A stretch of DNA of 64,000 nucleotides from an uncultured Luminiphilus sp. (GTDB lineage: Bacteria > Pseudomonadota > Gammaproteobacteria > Pseudomonadales > Halieaceae), in the NCBI GenBank assembly GCA_905182485.1, contig CAJJBO010000015.1, forward strand, positions 1 to 64,000. Reading direction: 5' to 3'. The position numbers were made by a program, and so were the translations under genes. This document shows, piece after piece, positions 55,844 to 64,000 of the stretch. The notes under the pieces were generated by a model. That model did no database searches, was not told where the DNA came from, and saw only the letters and a list, made by a program, of their open reading frames with translations. Each line of letters opens with the position of its first letter. The first letter of the stretch is position 1.

Positions 55844-57529
55844 CTACGCCAAGGCGCCGCGTCGGCTCATGCCGGATCTCTTGGACGAGACGCTGCTGCT
55901 CTTTTGCACTCGCTTGTCGCGCTGTGCTTGACTGCTCACGCGGGCTGCACTCACCTCCGCTTTTAAGGCTTTCATCTGCACTGCGGTGGGCGGCGGGCGG
56001 CGGCGGGAGCTTTTAGGCCGTCGGTAGGTGCCGGGAGCCGGTCTTAAATCACCGTACTCGAACCGGTGCAGGATCACCTCTAGCGTGCTCGAAATCCGCG
56101 TGCATTGCCGAATCGACTCAATCCGACTGTAAGCAGCTCGCTCACCCTCTCGCACCAGGGTTCGCAGCTCCTGCTCACTCGGTTGCGTAATCAGCTGCAC
56201 TGGGTTTTGTAAGCGAAACCTGGGAACTATGTTGATATCGCCCGAATATTCTTGATCAAGCAATCCATGAACTCCGTGCAGCATCATATTGAATTTAGGC
56301 CAATTATCGCCATACCTTTTCGCGACACCACGATAAAAATTGAGCATTTCGCGGCCAATACCCATCCCCAGAGAAGTCGCCGCTTGCCGGAGCGGTCTTG
56401 CTTTATCGTCGCTGGGCAAAAATGCGCGGGCGATGGGATTCACCATACTGACAATGTAGTGGTTGGTTGAAAATAGCCTAGACAGCCGCTTCGCGGGTAA
56501 ATCGTCTGAGACTGAACCATCTACCCAGCGCCGCGCCGGAAGATATGGCTGCGCCTCTCCATGCTCGTTCTTCGCCTCCAACATCACCGCCGGAAACACC
56601 CCAGGTATTGCACAAGAGGCCATAGCCGCCGACCGAAGGTAGACATTGGGAGAAGACACCGCATTGAGTAATCGAGAGCGCTGATGCGGCTCCGCGGGCG
56701 CTACCGTAATGCTGACCTGCCTGCCGGTCTTCGCATAGGCCTCTGCGAAAGTGAGATCGGGAATGGTTGCTTCGATGAGCTGAGCGGTATCCTCGGCGGT
56801 AAAGCGACCTCCCTTACCCGAAAACCATCGCCGAATGAAGTTCTTGGTGTCAGTGCCGCCAGTTTCCATCAACCCGATAAGGTCGGCATCTTTCATCTCC
56901 TCATCGGTATACGCGGCGAGTGCAGCAGCGACAATCGACCCCGCACTGGAACCAGATACCACACGGGGCAGCAGCCCTTGTCGCAATAATTCACCCACCA
57001 CGCCCAAATGCAAAAACCCGAGCACGCCGCCCCCACTCAGCATTAGGGCCGAGCGGCCGTAGCAAACATTACTGCGGTAAAAAAAGTCCAATTTTTGCTG
57101 CGTTGGAATCACATCGCCGGGCAACTCTGCGATCAACAGCAAGGCCTCGTCAATCTCCGTGATGTACTGCTCAATCAGGGTTTTTGTGCCCGCTTTTGCC
57201 TGTCGGTACAAAACACTTTTGCCCATGCCGCCCATGTTGCCGTGTATTCCCTCGTTGAGGGAATACAAAAGACCCGTCCAGTCTTTCTTTTTGCGAAATT
57301 TGCGAAGACGATCCAACCGATAGCGGATCTGCGCGTGATCATACAAACTGGAGGCTTCCTCCTCACGCCACTCTGACATACCGGTCAACTCATCGTGGGC
57401 GTGAGCCGCTTCCAGCCAGCCCTGATAAGACTCAGCAGAGTCCATCCCTTGCTCTAGTTCGCGTAGCTCAGTCTTGACAGTCACGTACCACTCCCCTCGA
57501 TCTCTGCCGCTGTGCGGATGTCCTAGCAT
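55844..57529 (-). CDS. Patatin-like phospholipase with N-terminal DUF3336-like region
   Basis: LMLSGGGVLGFLHLGVVGELLRQGLLPRVVSGSSAGSIVAAALA; RRWVDGSVSDDLPAKRLSRLF. Confidence 0.92.
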   Translation of the reverse strand: MLGHPHSGRDRGEWYVTVKTELRELEQGMDSAESYQGWLEAAHAHDELTGMSEWREEEASSLYDHAQIRYRLDRLRKFRKKKDWTGLLYSLNEGIHGNMGGMGKSVLYRQAKAGTKTLIEQYITEIDEALLLIAELPGDVIPTQQKLDFFYRSNVCYGRSALMLSGGGVLGFLHLGVVGELLRQGLLPRVVSGSSAGSIVAAALAAYTDEEMKDADLIGLMETGGTDTKNFIRRWFSGKGGRFTAEDTAQLIEATIPDLTFAEAYAKTGRQVSITVAPAEPHQRSRLLNAVSSPNVYLRSAAMASCAIPGVFPAVMLEAKNEHGEAQPYLPARRWVDGSVSDDLPAKRLSRLFSTNHYIVSMVNPIARAFLPSDDKARPLRQAATSLGMGIGREMLNFYRGVAKRYGDNWPKFNMMLHGVHGLLDQEYSGDINIVPRFRLQNPVQLITQPSEQELRTLVREGERAAYSRIESIRQCTRISSTLEVILHRFEYGDLRPAPGTYRRPKSSRRRPPPTAVQMKALKAEVSAARVSSQAQRDKRVQKSSSVSSKRSGMSRRGALA

Positions 57530-57587
57530 AGGGCCTAGCTTCAGCGCATGCCAGCTTGACAGTCACAAAAAGACTCAGATGGATTGG

Positions 57588-59114
57588 TTACGCTGCTGTA
57601 TACGAATCGAGTAAATGTCGCTTGTACAGTTTCCCATTATCCATTCTGGGCAGCTGCTCCAAAAAATCGATGGTCTTGGGTACCTTGATACTAGAGAGTC
57701 GATCCCGCATCCACTCCGTTAACTCAGCAGCAGTTTGCTCCGTCGCATCGGCCCAGTTAACCGGCTGGATAACGGCAGTCACCGCCTCACCATACTCAGG
57801 ATGTGGCACTCCAAATACTGCCGCATCCGCCACCTTATCGTGAGACACTAAAAGCCCCTCTATTTCCGCCGGGTAGACATTGACCCCTCCGGTGATGATG
57901 GTGAAGTTTTTACGGTCTGTCAGATAGAGGAACCCCTCCTCATCCAGATAACCCATATCACCGGTGGTTGCCCAACCCTTATCGTTAAAGGCCTCGCGTG
58001 TCTTTTCCGGCTCATCGAAATATTCAAAAGGTCGGCTATCGGCAAAGTAAATCTCACCGACTTCTCCAGCCGCCAATACCTCACCCTCCTCACCAACAAT
58101 TCTAGGATCACCGAAAAGAGGCCGGCCCACCGAGCCTTTGTGAGTGAGCCAAGCTGCAGAATCGATAATGGTGAAGCCGATCGACTCGCTCGCAGCGTAG
58201 TATTCGACGATGACCGGACCCCACCAGTCAATCATTTGCTCCTTGATGTCGATCGGGCATGGCGCTGCCGCATGAATCGCTACTTTCATGGAGCTCAAGT
58301 CATAACCAGAACGGTTCGCCTCCGGCAACTTGAGCATGCGCACGAACATGATGGGCACCCACTGACTGTGGGTCATCTGATACTGCTCGATAAGGGCCAA
58401 CGACCGCTCCGGGTCAAATTGCTCCATGATCACGGAGGTCCCGCCCAATCCCAGTACCATCAAGTTGTAGTGCAAGGGGGCCGCGTGGTAGAGCGGCGCA
58501 GGCGACAGATAGACGGTCTCCTCTCCAAAGCCAAACAGCACACCAATACTACCGGTTAGCGGATGCGGAGCCTGAATGCTATCCGAATGGGGCTGCCAGA
58601 ATACCCCCTTCGGTTTGCCGGTTGTTCCTGACGAGTACAGCATGGGAGCACCCAAACACTCATCTTCAATCGGTGTCTCTGGGCAATCATCTAACAGCCC
58701 AGTTAATGTATCAAAGCCCTCGATATCGCCCCCAACAGAAAGGCAGCGCACTAATCCAGCCGCGCTCCGTGATGCCTCTGACGCCACAGCAGAGAGACTG
58801 GATGACGCGATGAAAACTTTGGCCTGACAGTTATTGATGATGTAGGCCGTCTCGTCTTTCTTGAGATGAGTACTGATTGGCGTAAAAATGATTCCGGCGC
58901 GATTGGCCGCCTGCGCTACCTGCAGGAACTCAGGACAGTTTTTGAGCATCATGGCGATATGGTCGCCCGGTTTCAGCCCCAGTGAGCGCAATAGGTGCGC
59001 AATTTGGTTCGACCGACGATCCAGCTGCCCATAGGTCACCGTCTCGCCAGAGTTGGCCATTATGTAGGCCGGTCGATCTGGCGTCTCGATGGCATAAGTC
59101 GAAAAATGCGTCAT
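57588..59114 (-). CDS. AMP-binding acyl-CoA synthetase
   Basis: MLYSSGTTGKPKGVFW; GWATTGDMGYLDEEGFLYLTDRKNFTIITGGVNVYPAEIE; LPRMDNGKLYKRHL. Confidence 0.93.
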   Translation of the reverse strand: MTHFSTYAIETPDRPAYIMANSGETVTYGQLDRRSNQIAHLLRSLGLKPGDHIAMMLKNCPEFLQVAQAANRAGIIFTPISTHLKKDETAYIINNCQAKVFIASSSLSAVASEASRSAAGLVRCLSVGGDIEGFDTLTGLLDDCPETPIEDECLGAPMLYSSGTTGKPKGVFWQPHSDSIQAPHPLTGSIGVLFGFGEETVYLSPAPLYHAAPLHYNLMVLGLGGTSVIMEQFDPERSLALIEQYQMTHSQWVPIMFVRMLKLPEANRSGYDLSSMKVAIHAAAPCPIDIKEQMIDWWGPVIVEYYAASESIGFTIIDSAAWLTHKGSVGRPLFGDPRIVGEEGEVLAAGEVGEIYFADSRPFEYFDEPEKTREAFNDKGWATTGDMGYLDEEGFLYLTDRKNFTIITGGVNVYPAEIEGLLVSHDKVADAAVFGVPHPEYGEAVTAVIQPVNWADATEQTAAELTEWMRDRLSSIKVPKTIDFLEQLPRMDNGKLYKRHLLDSYTAA

Positions 59115-59169
59115 GGCTGCCTCTATTTCAGATTATCATTCCCCTTAACTATACAAGTTCGGACTGGAG

Positions 59170-59969
59170 ATGGTAGTGACCAGCGACAGCGAATCTGGCC
59201 TCGATATCAGGCGCCTCTGCCGCACAGGGGACTTCGTCGAGCCCACGTCAGGGCGTGCGCCTGGGTACGTCCAGTGCAACGTCGTGATGATGCCCGCCGA
59301 TTCAGCACACCACTTTCTGGGCTTCTGCGAGCACAATCCTCGTCCCTGCCCGCTGCTCGCAATGAGCGAGGCGCCCGGCTCTGTCGCGCTAACGGCTTTG
59401 GCAGCGGACATCGATATACGCACTGACCTCCCTCAGTATCGAATCTGGCAAGACGGCATGCTCACTGAACGCTGTGACAACGTGACGCACGTCTGGGAAG
59501 ATGACTGGATCGCTTTTGCGCTTGGCTGTTCCTTTTCGTTTGAAGAGGCACTCATCGGTGCAGGCATAGCCGTTCGCAATATCATTGAGGGAGTCAACGT
59601 CCCGATGTATCGCACTAATATCCCCTGTACACCAGCTGGCCCCTTTGCGGGCAATATGGTGGTCAGCATGCGTCCCATGCCAGCGGCCGACGCCATTGAA
59701 GCGATTCAAATTTGTGCTCGCTTTCCATCTGTTCATGGCGCGCCCATCCATATCGGGGACCCTGGCCACCTCGGCATTGATGATCTCGGCCGCCCTGATT
59801 TTGGCGACCCCGTCACCCTGCACTCCACCGATATGCCGGTATTTTGGGCCTGCGGTGTCACGCCTCAGGTGGCTGTTGAAAATGCTAAACCCGCCTTGCG
59901 ATCACCCACGAACCCGGCCACATGCTTGTGACCGATCTTAAAAACACCGACTTGGCGATATCACGATGA
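59170..59969 (+). CDS. DUF1445 family protein (putative hydro-lyase / D-glutamate cyclase N-domain homologue), indel near 59897
   Basis: SGRAPGYVQCNVVMMPADSAHHFLGFCEHNPRPCPLLAMSE; IEGVNVPMYRTNIPCTPAGPFAGNMVVSMRP; C-terminus AITHEPGHMLVTDLKN restored by one T. Confidence 0.88.
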
Positions 59970-60707
59970 AGGAACACTATAGATTTAAATTGTGATATGG
60001 GCGAAGGCTTTGGCCCCTGGAAGATGGGTAATGACGAAGGCATCATGCCCCTGATCGATGCGGCAAATATCGCCTGCGGCGGTCATGCGGGTGACCCCAG
60101 CACGATGCGTCAGTGCGTTGCGCTGGCGCGCAAGCACAACACCGAAATTGGCGCACATGTATCATACCCGGATAAAGAAGGTTTCGGGCGCAGAGCAATG
60201 GACATCCGCGGGCAAGCGCTCGTGGATTTGATTCACTATCAAGTGGGCGCACTGGACGGTATTGCACGCGCGCACAGTCGCCGCGTTACCTACATCAAAC
60301 CCCATGGTGCGCTGTATCACGCCATACTCGCTGACCCCAGCCTCATGAATGACATCATGCGCGCGGCCGCGAGTTGGCATGCCAACTTAGAGCTCGTAGT
60401 CCTCGCCACCCCGAGAGATCGTAAAACAGTCCAGCTCGCCGTAGAACACGGCCTCAACTTGCGCTACGAAGCGTTTGCTGACCGTGGCTATACGACCCGA
60501 GGGCTCCTTCTGAGCCGAGACAAGCCCGGTGCGGTGCTGACACCTGAGGAGGCGGCACAGCAAGCGATATCCATCACTCACAACAAACTAAAAACATCTA
60601 GGGGAAAACGCATACCCGTCAGTGCCGACACGTTGTGCGTTCACAGTGATTCACCGGGCGCAGTGAAGATGATCCGCGCCATTCGACAGGCCCTGGATCA
60701 ATCGTAA
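59966..60707 (+). CDS. pxpA: 5-oxoprolinase subunit A (LamB/YcsF family), indel near 59978
   Basis: IDLNCDMGEGFGPWKMGNDEGIMPLIDAANIACGGHAGDP; YIKPHGALYH; ATG 59966 overlaps upstream TGA. Confidence 0.92.
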
Positions 60708-61403
60708 ATGGCATTTACCATCGGACCAGCCGGCGACACGGCGATGCGCCTGAGTTTTCAGGAACCGCCCAGCCCTCGTCTGACTCGATTATTGCTGCAG
60801 CTGCAGCGCACTGCGCAGGACTATTTTTTTAACGCACTCAGTGACAGCGTCGTGGGCTATGCCACCCTCACACTATTTTTTACCCCACTCAGCTTGCAAC
60901 GTGACCAGGTAGCTGCCTGGCTGGAAAAGACAGTCCGCTCGCTGAGCGACTCGCAAGAGACCCAGGCTGCGCACAGCAAAGAGACCGTGGTGCTCCCGGT
61001 TTTTTATGATCCAGCTGTAGCACCCGACCTAGTGACTTTGGCCGACGACCTAGGCATGACCATTGACACACTGACCACCTTGCACAGCGCAACGCCTTAC
61101 TTCGCTTACGCGACTGGATTTGCTCCCGGATTTTGCTACCTCGGCACACTGGATCCACGCCTAAAAACACCGCGACTGAGCACGCCTCGGCAGCGTGTAC
61201 CCGCCGGCGCGGTCGCCATCGCAGATCAACAAACGGCCGTTTACCCCTGTGAGTCGCCCGGTGGGTGGCGAATCATTGGCGCGTGCCCGGTCACGCTGTT
61301 TGATCTTGCCGCCACGCCCTTTAGCACGCTGGCTGTGGGGGATTCAGTGCGCTTTGAGGCCATCGATGAGCAAACCTACCGCTCGCTAGGGGGGCAACTG
61401 TGA
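60708..61403 (+). CDS. pxpB: 5-oxoprolinase subunit B (KipI/allophanate hydrolase subunit 1)
   Basis: YATGFAPGFCYLGTLDPRLKTPRLSTPRQRVPAGAVAIADQQTAVYPCESPGGWRIIGACPVTLFD. Confidence 0.93.
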   Translation: MAFTIGPAGDTAMRLSFQEPPSPRLTRLLLQLQRTAQDYFFNALSDSVVGYATLTLFFTPLSLQRDQVAAWLEKTVRSLSDSQETQAAHSKETVVLPVFYDPAVAPDLVTLADDLGMTIDTLTTLHSATPYFAYATGFAPGFCYLGTLDPRLKTPRLSTPRQRVPAGAVAIADQQTAVYPCESPGGWRIIGACPVTLFDLAATPFSTLAVGDSVRFEAIDEQTYRSLGGQL

Positions 61404-62332
61404 GAACGCTGACCCTCGACAAAGCGGGCCTCGCCTCCACCATACAAGACGGTGGTCGACTCGGCATCCTGCACGCCGGCATTGCCGCCGCAGGCGCTAT
61501 GGATCCTCTCGCATTGAAGGCTGGACAGCATTGCCTCGGACATCATGCTGGAGAGGCGGCTATCGAGATCGCTTATGGCAATGTCAGGGCAACGCCGTCC
61601 CACGACTGCGCCCTGGTGGTCACGGGCGCACCCGCGATGCTACTGATTGATAACGAGTCTGTGCCTATGAGGTCCATACAGACACTCAGCGCCGGTCAGA
61701 CACTGACTATCGGCCCGCCGTCAGAGGGCATCTACAGTTACCTCCACGTCTCAGGAGGCTTTAATACTCACCCCATTTTTAACAGTCGGAGTACCTCTCC
61801 AAGAGAGGGCATCGGCGGATTACATGGCGGTTACCTTCGAGATCAAGACACAGTCCCTCTGGGCGACGGCGCACCACCCATCGACACTTGCGGCGCGGAC
61901 CCGGGTCTGTGCAGCATCGAACAACGAGACGTTTTGACGCTTCGCTACGTACCGGGCTACCAATACGATGAGCTTGCCCCTGCGCTCATTCAAAGGCTTA
62001 ACGGGGACCACTTTGAGGTGACCTCGAAAGCCAATCGAATGGGGGTTACCCTCAATGGCCCTCCGTTGAAGACCGGTGTAGAGTCATTACTGTCAGAGGC
62101 AACCTGCCAGGGCGCCATTCAAATTCCACCCGACGGAAACCCTATCGTCCTCATGAAAGATCGACAAACAATGGGTGGCTATCCCATTCCCGGCGCCGTC
62201 ATTGAGAGCGACTGTGTGCGCCTTGCTCAAGCACGGCCAGGACAGAAAATTCGTTTCGCCGCTTGCACTCCGCAGGAAGCCGACAATATCAGGTGGCTAG
62301 AACACCATTATGTTGAGACGCGACTGCGATGA
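61400..62332 (+). CDS. pxpC: 5-oxoprolinase subunit C (KipA / biotin-dependent carboxyltransferase-like)
   Basis: GLASTIQDGGRLGILHAGIAAAGAMDPLALKAG; YLHVSGGF; NRMGVTLNGP; PIVLMKDRQTMGGYP. Confidence 0.93.
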   Translation: MRTLTLDKAGLASTIQDGGRLGILHAGIAAAGAMDPLALKAGQHCLGHHAGEAAIEIAYGNVRATPSHDCALVVTGAPAMLLIDNESVPMRSIQTLSAGQTLTIGPPSEGIYSYLHVSGGFNTHPIFNSRSTSPREGIGGLHGGYLRDQDTVPLGDGAPPIDTCGADPGLCSIEQRDVLTLRYVPGYQYDELAPALIQRLNGDHFEVTSKANRMGVTLNGPPLKTGVESLLSEATCQGAIQIPPDGNPIVLMKDRQTMGGYPIPGAVIESDCVRLAQARPGQKIRFAACTPQEADNIRWLEHHYVETRLR

Positions 62333-63183
62333 GAAATCAAGCCACCCTCACTGTTTCAGAAACGCTTGAAACGCTTTTGGTAGCCCATAATCACCGGGGC
62401 ATGCGGGATGTGCGAGCAACGCTAGAGCCTGGCTACTTGCTGCGCGCTGCGGACATGATTCGCGGCTGCACGGGGCGAGCTTATATCCTAACGGGCTTCC
62501 CTGTAGCCGGCACATTTGAGACAGACGGACCGGCTGGCGCAATGGCGTTATACCAACTTTTACTGCAACGCGGCGCTCAGCCGACGATCCTATCCGACCG
62601 ACCCATTACCCATGCTTTATCGAAAGACTTCCTGTGTACTGAACTCGCTACCGGCACCCGTGGCGAAATTGCTGACGCGGTCTCTTTGCTGTATCAGCAG
62701 GCCCCACCTGACCTAGTGATAAGCATCGAACGCCCAGGGACCGCGGCGGACGGTCACTGTTACAATATGGCAGGCGACGCTATATCAGCGGCTTGCAGCT
62801 CGGCCGAGCCCTACCTTGAGCTCGCCACCTGCCCTACGATTGCGATAGGAGATGGCGGCAACGAGTTAGGCATGGGCAAAGCCCAAGCAGCCCTCACCTC
62901 ACTCAATATCAGGGCGGCGATTAGCGATTGTGATGAATTAATTGTGGCAGACGTGTCGAATTGGGCTGCCTATACTCTCTATGCCCTTGTTCAGTGGTTA
63001 GATAACAACCCGCACGATCTAACGCTCGATATTCAACAGGCGTTGGCCTACCTCGTTGCTGTTGGCGCGGTAGATGGTGTCACGGGGCTGCCCACCCCAA
63101 CCGAAGACGGATTTCCTGCCAACGCCGGCCCCGACCTGCTAGCAGAAGCCAACACCATTCTGACTAGGACGGCAGCGGCATGA
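62329..63183 (+). CDS. DUF4392 family protein (D-glutamate cyclase C-domain homologue)
   Basis: AYILTGFPVAGTFETDGPAGAMALYQLLLQRGAQPTILSDRP; IERPGTAADGHCYNMAGDAIS; IAIGDGGNELGMGK. Confidence 0.85.
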   Translation: MRNQATLTVSETLETLLVAHNHRGMRDVRATLEPGYLLRAADMIRGCTGRAYILTGFPVAGTFETDGPAGAMALYQLLLQRGAQPTILSDRPITHALSKDFLCTELATGTRGEIADAVSLLYQQAPPDLVISIERPGTAADGHCYNMAGDAISAACSSAEPYLELATCPTIAIGDGGNELGMGKAQAALTSLNIRAAISDCDELIVADVSNWAAYTLYALVQWLDNNPHDLTLDIQQALAYLVAVGAVDGVTGLPTPTEDGFPANAGPDLLAEANTILTRTAAA

Positions 63184-64000
63184 CCATTGCTTATCTCAAC
63201 GGCGACTTTGTCCCACTGACCGAGGCCCGCATCTCGCCCATGGACAGAGGCTTCTTATTCGGCGATGGCGTCTATGAAGTCATTCCCAGTTATGAAGGCC
63301 AGTTTGTGGCGCTGGATTATCATCTGGAGCGATTAAGAAACTCCCTTGAGGGCATTGATCTGGCCATCAACCAGTCCAACGAGCAACTGGTCGCCTTGCT
63401 TGACGAACTGTGCCGACAAAATGGTGGCGGTGATCAAGGGGTGTACCTTCAAATCACACGAGGAGTCGTAGAAAAACGACAGCATGCCTTTTCCGCAGAG
63501 AGTACCCCAACAATATTCGCCTACCCTTTTCCGATCGCGTCACCATCAGACGGCTCACCTGCTAATGCAACATGCTTTACTGCGGTAACCCGAACCGATA
63601 AACGATGGGCGCGCTGTGATATTAAGTCGACTGCGCTCCTTGGTAACGTGCTGCATATGATGGAGGCCGTTGATGACGGGGCTCAGGAAGTCCTGTTGTT
63701 CAACGAACGCGACGAGCTCACTGAAGCTGCAGCCTGTAACGTGTTTATTGTCGACGCGGGTAAAATACTCACGCCAGCACTCGATCATCACATTTTACCC
63801 GGTGTGACGCGTCGCCTCTGTCTCGACCTCTTGGCGGCACACACCAACTGGAGCGTCGAAATTCGACCTGTCACGCGTGCGGAAGTCCACAGCGCCGAAG
63901 AAATCTGGCTCAGCTCGTCGACCAAGGAGCTGGCTCCAGTGATTCAGATCGATGGTCAGCCAGTGGGGTTTGGCCAGCCCGGTCCACTGTGGTCTCAGGC
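63180..64000 (+). CDS. dat: D-amino-acid aminotransferase (class IV PLP), partial at window end
   Basis: Translated by hand: MTIAYLNGDFVPLTEARISPMDRGFLFGDGVYEVIPSYEG...RCDIKSTALLGNVLHMMEAVDDGAQEVLLFNERDELTEAAACNVFIV; ATGA overlap with the DUF4392 gene; absent from ORF track (runs off edge). Confidence 0.88.
   Translation, partial: MTIAYLNGDFVPLTEARISPMDRGFLFGDGVYEVIPSYEGQFVALDYHLERLRNSLEGIDLAINQSNEQLVALLDELCRQNGGGDQGVYLQITRGVVEKRQHAFSAESTPTIFAYPFPIASPSDGSPANATCFTAVTRTDKRWARCDIKSTALLGNVLHMMEAVDDGAQEVLLFNERDELTEAAACNVFIVDAGKILTPALDHHILPGVTRRLCLDLLAAHTNWSVEIRPVTRAEVHSAEEIWLSSSTKELAPVIQIDGQPVGFGQPGPLWSQ

Noticed and set aside
59979-59981. ATA start codon for pxpA
   Set aside because: An ATG at 59966 overlapping the upstream TGA, plus one indel, is more plausible in this indel-rich sequence.

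Overview
This 64 kb window is gene-dense and looks chromosomal, probably from an aerobic marine-type gammaproteobacterium (taxonomy is inferred from gene content only). Core blocks are recognisable: adk; mazG; cysM; lepA-lepB-DUF4845-rnc-era-recO; rpoE-rseA-rseB-rseC-degP; nadB/sdhE/ygfZ/ung; lptF-lptG; pepA-holC-valS; rapA. Four accessory blocks stand out. (a) At 1-5.6 kb there is a three-oxygenase operon (FAD monooxygenase, ATP-grasp-like, P450, Rieske) next to an MFS exporter. (b) At 6.3-8.9 kb there is a CsoR-controlled, copper-type cassette with a clear operator/promoter and several poorly characterised exported or membrane proteins. (c) At 49.6-59.1 kb there is a CoA-dependent catabolic cluster that includes an APH-type kinase. 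(d) At 59.2-64 kb there is a tightly coupled operon of DUF1445, PxpABC, DUF4392 and a D-amino-acid aminotransferase. I read it as a D-amino acid -> D-glutamate -> 5-oxoproline -> glutamate route, and it is the most interesting candidate system here. Many conserved genes carry indels (valS, rpoE, lepA, nadB, ung, pepA, rapA and others), some clearly in homopolymers, so consensus errors are likely and gene boundaries in those places are approximate. No rRNA, tRNA, CRISPR array or IS element was recognised. The ORF track misses two window-edge CDSs that I read directly from sequence: the Rieske oxygenase at 1-357 and the aminotransferase at 63180-64000.
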